This document shows, piece by piece, positions 11,123 to 19,478 of a stretch of DNA of 64,000 nt. Positions within the stretch are counted from its first letter, which is position 1; each line of letters opens with the position of its first letter. The notes under the pieces are model-generated. The model did no database searches, was not told where the DNA came from, and worked only from the letters and a program-made list of their open reading frames with translations. Source of the stretch: Sinorhizobium fredii NGR234 (GTDB lineage Bacteria; Pseudomonadota; Alphaproteobacteria; Rhizobiales; Rhizobiaceae). A program made the translations under genes and the position numbers. The stretch lies in assembly GCF_000018545.1 (NCBI RefSeq), contig NC_012587.1, forward strand, positions 1,116,001 through 1,180,000. Reading direction: 5' to 3'.

Positions 11123-11142
11123 AGACGTATTTCTCGGATAAA
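11105..11142 (+). repeat. 19-bp direct tandem duplication at the birA 3' end
   Basis: Two adjacent 19-bp copies (11105-11123 and 11124-11142) of GACGTRTTTCTCGGATAAA differ at one position. The first copy contains the last birA codons and its TAA; the second lies in the intergenic space before rnj. It looks like a recent slippage duplication that left birA intact. Confidence 0.8.
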
Positions 11143-11164
11143 CAGGAATTGAGGCGCAGCGCAA

Positions 11165-12832
11165 ATGGCGCAAGAAGAAGAATTGGTGTTCTTGCCGCTC
11201 GGCGGCGTCGGCGAAATCGGCATGAACCTCGGCCTTTATGGTTACGGCAGTCCGGGCAGCCGGCAATGGATCATGGTCGATTGCGGTGTGACCTTTCCCG
11301 GTCCGGAACTGCCCGGCGTGGAACTCGTCCTGCCGGATATCTCCTTTCTCGCCGAGGAGCGGCGCAACCTCAAGGCGATCATCATCACGCACGCCCACGA
11401 GGATCATTACGGCGCGCTGAACGACCTCTGGCCCGGGCTCAACGTTCCGGTCTATGCCTCGCCGTTCACGGCCGGCATGCTCGAGGCGAAACGCGACTTC
11501 GAGAAAAGCCGCGGCGAAATCCCGATCACCATCTTCAAGGCGGGCGACCGCATCAATGTCGGACCCTTCAGCATCGAGGCTGTCGGTGTCAACCATTCCA
11601 TTCCCGAGCCGATGTCGCTGGTAATCCGCACGCCGCTCGGCACCGTCGTGCATACCGGCGACTGGAAGATCGACCTGGAACCCTCGCTCGGCCCGATCAC
11701 CAACGAAGCGCGTTTTCGCCAGGTGGGCGAAGAGGGCGTGCTGGCGCTCGTCTGCGATTCTACCAATGCGCTGCGCGACGGCGTTTCGCCTTCCGAGCGG
11801 GAAGTCTCGGAAAGTCTGGCGAAGATTATCGCTGACGCCGAGGGGCGCGTCGGTATCACGACCTTCTCGTCGAATGTCGGCCGCATCCGCTCGGTCGCCG
11901 AAGCCGCGGAAGCGGCAGGCCGCGAAGTGCTCCTGCTCGGCAGTTCGATGAAGCGGGTGGTTGCGGTTGCAAGGGACCTCGGCATCATGGAAGGGCTGAA
12001 GCCGTTCCTGGCGGAGGACGAATTCGGCTATATCCCGCGCGACAAGGTGGTCGTCATCCTGACGGGGAGTCAGGGAGAGCCGCGCGCCGCACTCGCCAAG
12101 ATCGCCCGGGATGAAATGCGCAATGTGGCGTTCTCGGCCGGCGACACGATCGTCTTCTCGTCGCGCACCATCCCCGGCAACGAAAAGGCCATCAACGATA
12201 TCAAGAACGGCCTGATCGAACAGGGTATCCACATCATCACCGACAGCGAGGCGCTGGTGCACGTGTCCGGCCATCCGCGCCGCAACGAGTTGCAGCAGAT
12301 GTATCAATGGCTGAAACCTGAGATCGTCGTGCCGGTGCATGGCGAGGCGGCGCATCTGACGGCGCATGCCGAGCTTGCGCTGCATTCGGGCATCGCGAGC
12401 GTGCCGCGGCTGCGCAACGGCGAGATCCTGCGCCTCGCGCCCGGACCTGCCGGCGTGGTTGATGAGGCGCGGCACGGCCGCATCTACAAGGACGGGACGC
12501 TGATCGGCGATTTCGACGAGATGGGCATCGGCGAACGCCGTAAGCTCTCCTTTGCCGGCCACGTCTCCGTCAATGTCGTGCTCGACAGCCGCTACGACTT
12601 CCTCGGTGACCCGGATGTCGTGCCGATCGGGCTTCCGCAGTTCGACGACGAAGGCGACGACATGGACGACGTTCTCTACGACGCCGTGCTCGGCGCGGTG
12701 GAAAGCATCCCACGCGCCAAGCGCAAGGATCTGTCGATGCTGCAGGAGGCGGTCCGCCGCGCCGTGCGCAGCACCGCAAACCAGACCTGGGGCAAGAAGC
12801 CGATCGTCACGGTCTTTGTCACGAAAGTCTGA
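11165..12832 (+). CDS. rnj: ribonuclease J
   Basis: Metallo-beta-lactamase/beta-CASP ribonuclease with 5'-3' exo- and endonuclease activity, used in rRNA and mRNA maturation in alphaproteobacteria. It has 555 residues. The zinc-binding HAHEDH motif is at His76-His81, followed by VVHTGDWKID and the beta-CASP stretch FSSRTIPGNEKAIN, then HVSGHPRRNELQQM. The ATG at 11165 follows a weak GAGG-like site. It shares the strand with birA and may be read from its own promoter or from nuo readthrough. An interspersed palindromic repeat follows immediately. Confidence 0.95.
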   Translation: MAQEEELVFLPLGGVGEIGMNLGLYGYGSPGSRQWIMVDCGVTFPGPELPGVELVLPDISFLAEERRNLKAIIITHAHEDHYGALNDLWPGLNVPVYASPFTAGMLEAKRDFEKSRGEIPITIFKAGDRINVGPFSIEAVGVNHSIPEPMSLVIRTPLGTVVHTGDWKIDLEPSLGPITNEARFRQVGEEGVLALVCDSTNALRDGVSPSEREVSESLAKIIADAEGRVGITTFSSNVGRIRSVAEAAEAAGREVLLLGSSMKRVVAVARDLGIMEGLKPFLAEDEFGYIPRDKVVVILTGSQGEPRAALAKIARDEMRNVAFSAGDTIVFSSRTIPGNEKAINDIKNGLIEQGIHIITDSEALVHVSGHPRRNELQQMYQWLKPEIVVPVHGEAAHLTAHAELALHSGIASVPRLRNGEILRLAPGPAGVVDEARHGRIYKDGTLIGDFDEMGIGERRKLSFAGHVSVNVVLDSRYDFLGDPDVVPIGLPQFDDEGDDMDDVLYDAVLGAVESIPRAKRKDLSMLQEAVRRAVRSTANQTWGKKPIVTVFVTKV

Positions 12833-12866
12833 TTTGTCCGGCCGGCGATCCGGTGTAGACCGGCCG

Positions 12867-12980
12867 GAGCATTTTAGAGCGGGATGCACTCACATACGTT
12901 CGCGCCGCCGCTCTAAACCTTTGTTTTTGCCGCATTTGTGCGACGTCAGGCGATTCTACCTGACTGCAAAATGCTCTAGC
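12867..12980. repeat. nested palindromic intergenic repeat (rhizobial type)
   Basis: A repeat of about 110 bp bounded by GAGCATTTT (12867-12875) and its complement AAAATGCTC (12968-12976). Three smaller perfect hairpins sit inside: AGAGCGG/CCGCTCT (12876-12882 with 12908-12914), CGCA/TGCG (12931-12942) and GTCAGG/CCTGAC (12945-12964). Fully folded it would make a multi-branched cruciform or RNA structure. Elements with the AAAATGCTCTAG end are, from memory, common in Sinorhizobium/Rhizobium intergenic DNA. It may end rnj transcription. Confidence 0.7.
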
Positions 12981-12999
12981 TGAGAGGGGAGGACGCTCG

Positions 13000-13404
13000 A
13001 TGCTCGGAAGAGTGAACCATGTGGCGATCGCCGTGCCGAACCTCGCAACGGCGGCGGAGAGCTATCGCGCCACCCTCGGCGCGGCGGTCACGGAGCCGCA
13101 GGCGCTCCCGGAGCACGGGGTGACCGTCGTCTTCGTGACGCTTGCCAACACCAAGGTCGAATTGCTGGAGCCGCTCGGCGATCAGTCGCCGATCGCGGCC
13201 TTTCTCGAGAAGAACCCGGCAGGTGGCATGCACCACATCTGCTACGAGGTGGAGGACATCATAGCGGCGCGCGACCGGCTGAGAGAGGCGGGGGCGCGTG
13301 TGCTCGGCGACGGCAATCCCAAGACCGGCGCCCACGGCAAGCCGGTGCTCTTCCTGCATCCCAAAGACTTTCACGGCACGCTGATCGAACTCGAAGAGGT
13401 GTGA
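13000..13404 (+). CDS. mce: methylmalonyl-CoA epimerase
   Basis: Interconverts (S)- and (R)-methylmalonyl-CoA in the propionyl-CoA to succinyl-CoA route. The 134 residues form the VOC/glyoxalase fold. The metal ligands are visible: an early His in GRVNHVAIAVPN, MHHICYEVEDI in the middle and the terminal Glu region GTLIELEEV, with HPKDFHGTL before it. The spacing of duplicated beta-alpha-beta-beta-beta modules fits the family. No other propionate gene lies nearby; the flanking repeat and the following DUF1467 gene give no functional hint. Confidence 0.92.
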   Translation: MLGRVNHVAIAVPNLATAAESYRATLGAAVTEPQALPEHGVTVVFVTLANTKVELLEPLGDQSPIAAFLEKNPAGGMHHICYEVEDIIAARDRLREAGARVLGDGNPKTGAHGKPVLFLHPKDFHGTLIELEEV

Positions 13405-13570
13405 CAGTCGGGCGCGGCGCAGCGATTTGCGCGAGCGCCTGCAATAGCGCTATAAGGCGGCTCTCTCGCAGGGACCTTCGAGAGCCGCTTGTGATCCGCG
13501 CAGTCAAGATAGAACCGGCGCAACGCTGCCGTCATATCGCCGGCTGACCGAGCTCCATCAGAGAACGAGA

Positions 13571-13840
13571 ATGTCCGCCTTTTCGACCTTCGCCGTCTAT
13601 TTCATCATCTGGTGGCTGACGCTTTTCACCGTGCTGCCGTTCGGCGTGAGGACCCAGGCCGAGGAGAACGAGGTGGTGCCCGGCAGCGTCGAGAGCGCTC
13701 CAGCGCGTTTTCGTGGCCTGCGGGTGGTCCTGATGACGACGGTGATCGCCGCCTTGATCCATCTCGGCTGGTATGTCCTGTCCGTGAAGCTCGGATATGA
13801 CCTCGATACGATATTCGGCTTTATCGGTCCGAAAGGCTGA
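13571..13840 (+). CDS. DUF1467 family membrane protein
   Basis: An 89-residue protein with two membrane segments: one at the N-terminus (FAVYFIIWWLTLFTVLPFGV) and one near residues 55-75. The WWLTLFTVLPFGVRTQ stretch followed by EENEVVPG and SAPARF is the hallmark of the alphaproteobacterial DUF1467 family, whose function is unknown. It is often found next to mce and proS, as here. A strong terminator-like hairpin follows about 165 nt downstream. Confidence 0.85.
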   Translation: MSAFSTFAVYFIIWWLTLFTVLPFGVRTQAEENEVVPGSVESAPARFRGLRVVLMTTVIAALIHLGWYVLSVKLGYDLDTIFGFIGPKG

Positions 13841-14004
13841 TCGCGGCCCCCCGTCAGAGCAACCGGCAAAAAGCAAGAAATGTGCCGCGCGGGGAGAGTG
13901 GTTCCGGCCCTCGCTCTGCGCCGGGCCCTGCCGCTTCTTGACGGCCCACAAATCGACATATTTGCCGCTGCTTCATATCGATTCTGGTGGGCGAAAAAGC
14001 AAAA

Positions 14005-14030
14005 AAAAACAAGGCCAAAGCCTTGTTTTT
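14005..14030. terminator. bidirectional rho-independent terminator
   Basis: Perfect 11-bp stem: AAAAACAAGGC (14005-14015), loop CAAA, then GCCTTGTTTTT (14020-14030). The run of T on one strand and A on the other lets it act in both directions. It separates DUF1467 from the proS leader. Confidence 0.85.
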
Positions 14031-14229
14031 CAAGTTTCGCGTGATCTTTCAACCGTTGCCGGCGGCAGCGAACGAGCGCGCCTAAGATCTTATCCTCCCA
14101 AGACTTGACCGCGAAAATCGGCAAGAATTTGGTCTTCTTGCCTGTTTTGTGAGCCGAAACTAGCTCAAACATTGGGCTATGTCATCAGGTTTTTTTGCAT
14201 TTTTGCTACAGTTTGGCAAAAAATTCCAG

Positions 14230-14260
14230 TTGACAGAAACGGCCCTTGTCCTGCTACTAC
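14230..14260 (+). promoter_or_regulatory. putative sigma-70-type promoter for proS
   Basis: TTGACA at 14230-14235 is followed by the TGCTACTAC stretch at about 14252-14260, which offers a weak -10 (CTACTA) at 18-19 nt spacing. It is the only good -35 element in the 700-nt gap before proS. If used, the mRNA would carry a leader of about 280 nt. Confidence 0.4.
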
Positions 14261-14543
14261 CGTGCTCTTTTGACGCAGCGACGAGCGTCATCCTGCGGAG
14301 CAACTTAATACCGCGTGCGGCTTTCTTCCCGATGCGGCAGGGTTTTCTTCCGCACGCGAAGCGGTTATGAACGCTGAACTCGAAGGCTTCCCGCTGGCCG
14401 CGCCACAGGAAATCAAGAGCCCCGATTTTTCAAACGGCAATCGCTGCCTTCGCCTGTCCGAAGGCGAGGGCGGCTGCCGAAGCACAACGTCATTTCGCCC
14501 GAATCCACCGATAGTGCGAGAGCGACCAGTTCCGGAACCCGTC
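14261..14543 (+). other. long structured leader before proS
   Basis: No recognisable gene. The stretch holds a 9-bp perfect stem CGCGTGCGG (14312-14320) / CCGCACGCG (14350-14358) enclosing CCC/GGG, and a 7-bp hairpin GCCTTCG (14446-14452) / CGAAGGC (14459-14465). The frame of proS is open back to an ATG at 14367, but those 59 residues do not look like ProS. The intervening 14031-14229 part shows nothing convincing beyond AT-rich DNA. Confidence 0.4.
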
Positions 14544-15872
14544 ATGCGCCTGTCCCGCTATTTCATGCCCATCTTGAAGGAAAACCCGAAGGAAGCGGAA
14601 ATCGTTTCCCATCGCCTGATGCTGAGGACCGGCATGATCCGCCAGCAGTCGGCCGGCATCTATAGCTGGCTGCCGCTCGGCAAGCGCGTGCTCGACAAGG
14701 TCAATGCGATCATTCGCGAGGAACAGAACCGCTCCGGCGCGGTCGAGCTCTTGATGCCGACCCTGCAGTCGGCTGAGCTGTGGCAGGAGAGCGGCCGCTA
14801 TGATGCCTACGGCAAGGAAATGCTGCGCATCAAGGACCGGCAGGATCGGCCGATGCTCTACGGTCCGACCAACGAGGAGATGATCACCGACATCTTCCGC
14901 TCCTCCGTGAAGTCCTACCGCAACCTGCCGCTCAACCTCTACCACATCCAGCTCAAGTTCCGTGACGAGATCCGCCCGCGGTTCGGCACCATGCGTTCCC
15001 GCGAGTTCCTGATGAAGGACGCCTATTCCTTCGACCTCGATCGTGAAGGCGCGGAGCATGCCTATAACAAGATGTTCGCCGCCTATCTGCGGACCTTCGA
15101 CCGCATGGGCCTGCGCGCCATTCCGATGCGCGCCGACACCGGTCCGATCGGCGGCAATCTCAGCCATGAATTCATCATCCTCGCCGACACCGGCGAGTCG
15201 GAGGTGTACTGCCACAAGGACTTCCTCGGCTTCGATATTCCGGGCAAGGATACGAATTTCGACGATGTGGCGGGACTGAAGGCAATCTTCGACAAGTGGA
15301 CGTCCCGCTACGCCGCGACCTCGGAGATGCATGACGAGGCCGCCTTCGACGCGATTTCCGAGGGCGAGAAGGTCTCGGCGCGCGGCATCGAGGTCGGCCA
15401 TATCTTCTATTTCGGCACGAAATACTCGGAGGCAATGGGCGCCAAGGTGCTCGGACCCGACGGCAAGGAGCACATCGTCCATATGGGCTCCTATGGCATC
15501 GGCCCGACACGGCTGGTGCCGGCGATCATCGAAGCGTCGCATGACGAGAACGGCATCATCTGGCCGAAGTCGGTGGCGCCCTTCGACGCGGTCGTCATCA
15601 ACATGAAAACGGGCGACGCCGCTTGCGATGCGGCTTGCGGCACGCTCTACTCCGACCTCGGCAAGGCCGGATTCGACGTTCTCCTGGACGACACGGACGA
15701 TCGCGCCGGCGCCAAGTTCGCCACCGCCGATCTCATCGGCGTCCCGGTGCAGATCATCGTCGGGCCGCGCTCGATCGCCAATGGCGAAGTCGAGGTGAAG
15801 GACCGCAAGACCGGCGAGCGCGAGACGATGACGGTGGAAGCCGCGATCAACAAGCTGGTTGCGACAAGATAA
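14544..15872 (+). CDS. proS: prolyl-tRNA synthetase (short, class II, alphaproteobacterial type)
   Basis: Charges tRNA-Pro. ATG at 14544 gives 442 residues, the usual length of the alphaproteobacterial form that lacks the inserted editing domain of E. coli ProS. Class II motifs are visible: [22 protein letters not shown] (motif 1 region), [25 protein letters not shown] in the motif 2 area, and [13 protein letters not shown] (motif 3). The C-terminal anticodon-binding domain starts near residue 345. I rejected an upstream in-frame ATG at 14367 because the family begins [19 protein letters not shown]. It is followed 16 nt later by the lolC-like permease gene. Confidence 0.95.
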   Translation: MRLSRYFMPILKENPKEAEIVSHRLMLRTGMIRQQSAGIYSWLPLGKRVLDKVNAIIREEQNRSGAVELLMPTLQSAELWQESGRYDAYGKEMLRIKDRQDRPMLYGPTNEEMITDIFRSSVKSYRNLPLNLYHIQLKFRDEIRPRFGTMRSREFLMKDAYSFDLDREGAEHAYNKMFAAYLRTFDRMGLRAIPMRADTGPIGGNLSHEFIILADTGESEVYCHKDFLGFDIPGKDTNFDDVAGLKAIFDKWTSRYAATSEMHDEAAFDAISEGEKVSARGIEVGHIFYFGTKYSEAMGAKVLGPDGKEHIVHMGSYGIGPTRLVPAIIEASHDENGIIWPKSVAPFDAVVINMKTGDAACDAACGTLYSDLGKAGFDVLLDDTDDRAGAKFATADLIGVPVQIIVGPRSIANGEVEVKDRKTGERETMTVEAAINKLVATR

Positions 15873-15888
15873 GAGGCAAGGGACGACA

Positions 15889-17199
15889 ATGACCGTGGCG
15901 ACGGAAGAGCAAGTGCAGGTTGCCGCGCCATCCGGCAGATCGTCGAGCCGTCCCTTCTCCGCCTTCGAGCGCATGGTCGCCTGGCGCTACCTGCGCTCGC
16001 GGCGGAAGGAAGCCTTCATCTCGGTCATAGCAGGCTTCTCCTTCATCGGCATCATGCTCGGCGTGGCGACGCTGATCATCGTCATGGCAGTAATGAACGG
16101 TTTCCGCACCGAGCTCATATCGCGCATTCTCGGCATGAACGGCCATGTGATCGTCCAGCCGCTCGATGGGCCGCTCACCAACTATGCTGAATTGGCCACC
16201 AAGTTCTCGGCCGTGCCGGGCGTGACGATGGCGATCCCGATGGTCGAAGGGCAGGTGCTCGCTCAGGGCATCGGCGACGCCTCGACCGGTGCGCTGGTTC
16301 GCGGCCTCCGGGCCGAAGACCTCATGAAGCTCAAATCGATCTCGGAGCATATTCAATCCGGCGATCTCGTGGGTTTCGCCTCCGGCGCGGGCGTCGCCAT
16401 CGGTTCGCGCATGGCCGAACAGCTGGGGATTCGTGTCGGCGGCACGATCACGCTCACCTCGCCGAACGGCGACGTCACGCCGCTCGGCATGAATCCGCGC
16501 GTCAAGGCCTATACGGTCTCGGCGATCTTCGAGATGGGCATGTCGGAATATGACGCGACGATCATCTTCATGCCGCTCGAGGAAGCGCAGCTCTATTTCA
16601 ATGCCGAGGGCCTCGTCCAGTCGATCGAGCTCTTCGTCGAGCAGCCGGACTCCGTCGATGACCTGCGCAAGCCGATCGAGGACGCCGCCGGCCGGCAGGT
16701 CTACCTGACCGACTGGCGCGACCGCAACAGAACCTTCTTCTCGGCGCTCGAGGTGGAGCGCAACGTGATGTTCATGATCCTGACGCTGATCGTGCTCGTC
16801 GCCGCGCTCAATATCGTCTCCGGCCTGATCATGCTCGTGAAGGACAAGGGCAGCGACATCGCCATCCTGCGAACGATGGGTGCGACCTCCGGGTCCGTGA
16901 TGCGCATCTTCTTCATGACGGGCGCGGCCATCGGCGTCGCCGGAACGATCGCCGGCGTCATCCTCGGTGTCGTCGTCTGCCTCAACATCGAGTCGATCCG
17001 CCAGTTCTTCTCCTGGGTATCCGGGACCACGCTCTTCAACCCTGAGCTCTACTTCCTGAGCCAGCTGCCGGCCGACATGAATGCCGACGAAACCGTCTCC
17101 ATCGTCGTCATGGCACTCGCGCTTTCCTTCCTGGCGACGATCTTTCCGGCCTGGCGCGCCTCACGCCTCGATCCGGTGCAGGCCCTGCGGTACGAATAA
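15889..17199 (+). CDS. lolC: lipoprotein-releasing ABC transporter permease (LolC/LolE family)
   Basis: Inner-membrane subunit of the LolCDE complex, which extracts outer-membrane lipoproteins and passes them to LolA. It has 436 residues. A cytoplasmic N-terminus leads to AWRYLRSRRKEAFISVIAGFS, a first membrane segment, a large periplasmic domain, then three helices near the C-terminus. The end motif FPAWRASRLDPVQALRYE is typical of MacB/LolC-type FtsX permeases. Many alphaproteobacteria use one LolC/E fusion-type permease as a homodimer, which fits the single gene here. AAGGGA lies 5 nt before the ATG. lolD follows 17 nt later. Confidence 0.92.
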   Translation: MTVATEEQVQVAAPSGRSSSRPFSAFERMVAWRYLRSRRKEAFISVIAGFSFIGIMLGVATLIIVMAVMNGFRTELISRILGMNGHVIVQPLDGPLTNYAELATKFSAVPGVTMAIPMVEGQVLAQGIGDASTGALVRGLRAEDLMKLKSISEHIQSGDLVGFASGAGVAIGSRMAEQLGIRVGGTITLTSPNGDVTPLGMNPRVKAYTVSAIFEMGMSEYDATIIFMPLEEAQLYFNAEGLVQSIELFVEQPDSVDDLRKPIEDAAGRQVYLTDWRDRNRTFFSALEVERNVMFMILTLIVLVAALNIVSGLIMLVKDKGSDIAILRTMGATSGSVMRIFFMTGAAIGVAGTIAGVILGVVVCLNIESIRQFFSWVSGTTLFNPELYFLSQLPADMNADETVSIVVMALALSFLATIFPAWRASRLDPVQALRYE

Positions 17200-17216
17200 C
17201 AAGGATAAGAACGTAG

Positions 17217-17903
17217 ATGAATGCGCGCGTGGCACTGCAGCTCTCCGGCGTCGAGCGACACTATGGCGAGGGCGACACCTTTTTGCCGATCCTCAAAGGC
17301 GCGGATCTGACCCTGCGGAGCGGCGAGACCATTGCGCTCGTTGCGCCCTCGGGCACCGGGAAGTCGACCCTGCTTCATCTCGCCGGGCTGCTCGAACATC
17401 CGGACGAAGGTGACGTGATCGTCAATGGCATCCCCTGCAACGGCCTCAGCGACGACCGGCGCACCGCCATCCGCCGCAACGAGATCGGCTTCGTCTACCA
17501 GTTTCATCATCTGCTGCCGGAATTCACCGCGCTCGAGAACATCATGATGCCGCAACTGATCGCCGGCCTGTCCAAGGCGGAAGCGGCCGAAAGGGCAGGG
17601 GCTCTCCTCGACTACATGCGTATCGGACACCGTGCCGCGCACCGTCCGGCCGAGCTTTCCGGCGGCGAGCAGCAGCGGGTGGCGATCGCCCGGGCGGTGG
17701 CCAACGCGCCGCTCATCCTGCTGGCCGACGAGCCGACCGGCAATCTCGATCCGGAGACGGCCGGCTATGTCTTCGAGGCGATGGAGGCCCTTGCGCGTCA
17801 GTCCGGGCTGGCGGCGCTGATCGCCACCCACAATCACGAGCTGGCTGCGCTGATGGATCGTTGCGTAACGATCGAGGACGGCAAGGTCGTCGAACTGAGA
17901 TAG
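17217..17903 (+). CDS. lolD: lipoprotein-releasing ABC transporter ATP-binding protein LolD
   Basis: ATPase of the Lol lipoprotein sorting system. The 228 residues contain Walker A (APSGTGKST), Q-loop ([19 protein letters not shown]), signature [14 protein letters not shown], Walker B ([13 protein letters not shown]) and the switch His in ATHNHE. The FHHLLPEF sequence after the Q-loop is characteristic of LolD among MacB-like ATPases. It is co-transcribed with the permease. Confidence 0.95.
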   Translation: MNARVALQLSGVERHYGEGDTFLPILKGADLTLRSGETIALVAPSGTGKSTLLHLAGLLEHPDEGDVIVNGIPCNGLSDDRRTAIRRNEIGFVYQFHHLLPEFTALENIMMPQLIAGLSKAEAAERAGALLDYMRIGHRAAHRPAELSGGEQQRVAIARAVANAPLILLADEPTGNLDPETAGYVFEAMEALARQSGLAALIATHNHELAALMDRCVTIEDGKVVELR

Positions 17904-17914
17904 GCCGGACGGGC

Positions 17915-18382
17915 TCACGGCACGATCAGCCCGCCGCGGTAATCGAGCTCATAGGCCTCCTCGCCATCGACGAAGATGGTTTCGCGGCCGGAAAAGTGCT
18001 CGGTCGCGCCGCGGCTGCTGTCGATATAGCAGCCATAGGCGTGTTGATATTCCATGCCGCCGAGGAAGTGGCGCTTTTCGCGATACATGGTCTGAAGCGC
18101 GGCCTTGATGACGGCGCCCGCCCGGCGTGCATCGATGAGTTCCGGGCGAATGATCCGACCGAAGTAGTTCATGGCCCAGCACGGCTTGCCGTCGTGCCAC
18201 ACCGCTTCCTGGCCGGCAAAGTCGGTTCCGCCGAAATAGCTGTCGAGATAGCGCCAAGGGCCGCGCTGGTGGCCGATGTCATGCGAGCCCGGCCGGCAGG
18301 CCGCTAGCTTTGCACCATCGCCGACATAGGTGCTCGCCTTCGCCTCGACGATGAAATCCGTCAGTTCCGCGATGCCGACCAT
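17915..18382 (-). CDS. DUF5680 family protein
   Basis: A soluble protein of 155 residues without signal peptide or membrane segments. Aromatic/Asp-rich patches such as SYFGGTDFAGQEAVWHDGKPCWAMNYFG and DYRGGLIVP at the C-terminus match the DUF5680 family, which has no known function (shortened: GTDFAGQEAVWHDGKP). It converges on lolD with an 11-nt gap and stands alone on its strand. Small proteins of this family are sometimes linked to XRE regulators, but none is present here. Confidence 0.7.
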   Translation of the reverse strand: MVGIAELTDFIVEAKASTYVGDGAKLAACRPGSHDIGHQRGPWRYLDSYFGGTDFAGQEAVWHDGKPCWAMNYFGRIIRPELIDARRAGAVIKAALQTMYREKRHFLGGMEYQHAYGCYIDSSRGATEHFSGRETIFVDGEEAYELDYRGGLIVP

Positions 18383-18467
18383 GAGCGCTCCCTCCGATTG
18401 CAGGCGGAGAATGGCTTAACAAGGCGCGGCTGTAAAGAACAAAAAGAGAACAATTGGCGGGAACGGA

Positions 18468-19040
18468 CTATTCCGCGCCGCAGGCCTTCTGGCCGATCTC
18501 GTCGCTCCAGTCCTTGAGCAGAACCGTGGCGCCCTTTGCTCGGATCGGCTTCGCGTTCGCCGTGCCTTTGCCGGTCGAGACGTTGAAGTCGCACTTCATC
18601 GTGTTGTCCAGGTCGAGCGTGTCGTAGGACGAATAGGTGTATCCGGCGACGACGAAATCGGAACGGCGATAGGCGATCGTCAGCGTCTGTTCCCAGCGGT
18701 GGCGGCCGATCGCGTCGTTGTGCGAGGTGATCTCCATCGACCCGTTCGGCAGTGCATGGACGAATGGTGCTTGCCCGTAGAGGCCGAACTGTCCCCAGAC
18801 TTTGTCGGGGACCAGCGATTTCAGCACCAGCCTGCCGACATCATTGGTGAGGTAGATATAGATGGCGTTGTCCTCGTCGCTGTCTTCGGCGGGTGACACG
18901 AGCAGAACGAGATCGCTTGCGTCGTCCTCGTTCCAGTCGCCGGTCGCGGCCGAAACGATTCGAGCCGGATCGATAGAATCGGCGGCAAGGGCGAGGGTCG
19001 GTGATAGCAACAGGGAGGCTGCAAGCAGAACCGTTCTCAT
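18468..19040 (-). CDS. exported hypothetical protein with FG-GAP-like motif
   Basis: 190 residues opening with a clear signal peptide (MRTVLLAASLLLSPTLALA) and likely cleavage after ALA, so probably periplasmic. The first mature segment TGDWNEDDASDLVLLV resembles the Asp-rich loop of FG-GAP/VCBS repeats, which bind calcium. A Cys pair (KCDF near 135 and KACGAE at the end) could form a disulfide. I do not recognise a specific function. Its start lies about 170 nt from the triple LexA-type box, in divergent orientation. Confidence 0.7.
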   Translation of the reverse strand: MRTVLLAASLLLSPTLALAADSIDPARIVSAATGDWNEDDASDLVLLVSPAEDSDEDNAIYIYLTNDVGRLVLKSLVPDKVWGQFGLYGQAPFVHALPNGSMEITSHNDAIGRHRWEQTLTIAYRRSDFVVAGYTYSSYDTLDLDNTMKCDFNVSTGKGTANAKPIRAKGATVLLKDWSDEIGQKACGAE

Positions 19041-19213
19041 GGGCGTTCCTTGAAGAGGAGAGGGTGCGCACTGCCCTCTGCTGTGGATGCCACGATCTTA
19101 AACGATTCGGTTGGTCCCGGTGTCTGCCAATGAGGCGAGGAAGCTGATCGCCTTGGTTGAATTAACCATAGCCGGTGAATAGCGGGCGTTTCATGCACGC
19201 TTGCTTGACTATT

Positions 19214-19239
19214 GAACAAAAATGGAACAAAAAAAGAAC
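19214..19239. promoter_or_regulatory. triple LexA (SOS) box before a small membrane-peptide gene
   Basis: Three GAAC tetramers (19214-19217, 19225-19228, 19236-19239) are spaced by exactly 7 nt each, giving two overlapping copies of the alphaproteobacterial LexA box GAAC-N7-GAAC (the complement of GTTC-N7-GTTC). The spacers are A-rich. A possible -35 (TTGAAC, 19213-19218) and weak -10 (AACAAT, 19237-19242) overlap the box, so LexA binding would block transcription. A CTTGAC lies just upstream at 19204-19209. Confidence 0.75.
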
Positions 19240-19261
19240 AATAGCCGAAAGGAGCCATGTT

Positions 19262-19348
19262 ATGACTGATTTCGTCCGTGATCTTGCTGCCTTCGCCTCG
19301 ATGAGCCTTTTCATCGCAAGCATTTCGGTGATCGCGCTCGGTATGTGA
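19262..19348 (+). CDS. 28-residue SOS-controlled membrane peptide (SidA-like architecture)
   Basis: ATG at 19262 is preceded by AAAGGAG at 19248-19254, and the frame ends at TGA 19346-19348. The peptide begins MTDFVRDLAAF, with acidic and basic residues only in the first seven positions. From residue 8 on it is an uninterrupted hydrophobic helix rich in Ser/Ala/Ile/Leu/Val, ending in LGM. It is therefore a single-pass membrane peptide with a very short cytoplasmic or periplasmic head. The triple LexA box sits 23 nt upstream, so induction by DNA damage is likely. Caulobacter SidA, an SOS-induced inhibitor of division acting on FtsW/FtsN, is also a 29-residue membrane peptide; equivalence of function is inference. 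Confidence 0.65.
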   Translation: MTDFVRDLAAFASMSLFIASISVIALGM

Positions 19349-19418
19349 TCGCTGCCCGGCTCGACTCCGTCCTGCAAAGCGCGGCCGGGTAAAAAGATAC
19401 CGGGTTTCGCCGTGAGGC

Positions 19419-19447
19419 TGGACAGTCGGGGCCGGAAACGGGATATC
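19419..19447 (+). promoter_or_regulatory. putative dnaE1 promoter
   Basis: TGGACA (19419-19424), 17-nt spacer, GATATC (19442-19447), with the dnaE ATG 32 nt further on. The spacing and the -10 fit the Sinorhizobium housekeeping consensus CTTGAC-N17-CTATAT reasonably well. The stretch 19349-19418 before it contains a loose GC hairpin (CCCGGC/GCCGGG) and nothing else. Confidence 0.45.
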
Positions 19448-19478
19448 CTCCGCACCGGACAAGAATCGGAGTGCGGCA

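Noticed and set aside
14367..14543. In-frame 59-residue N-terminal extension of ProS
   Set aside because: The extension is not ProS-like, it lacks a good ribosome binding site, and the known family starts at MRLSRYF (14544).
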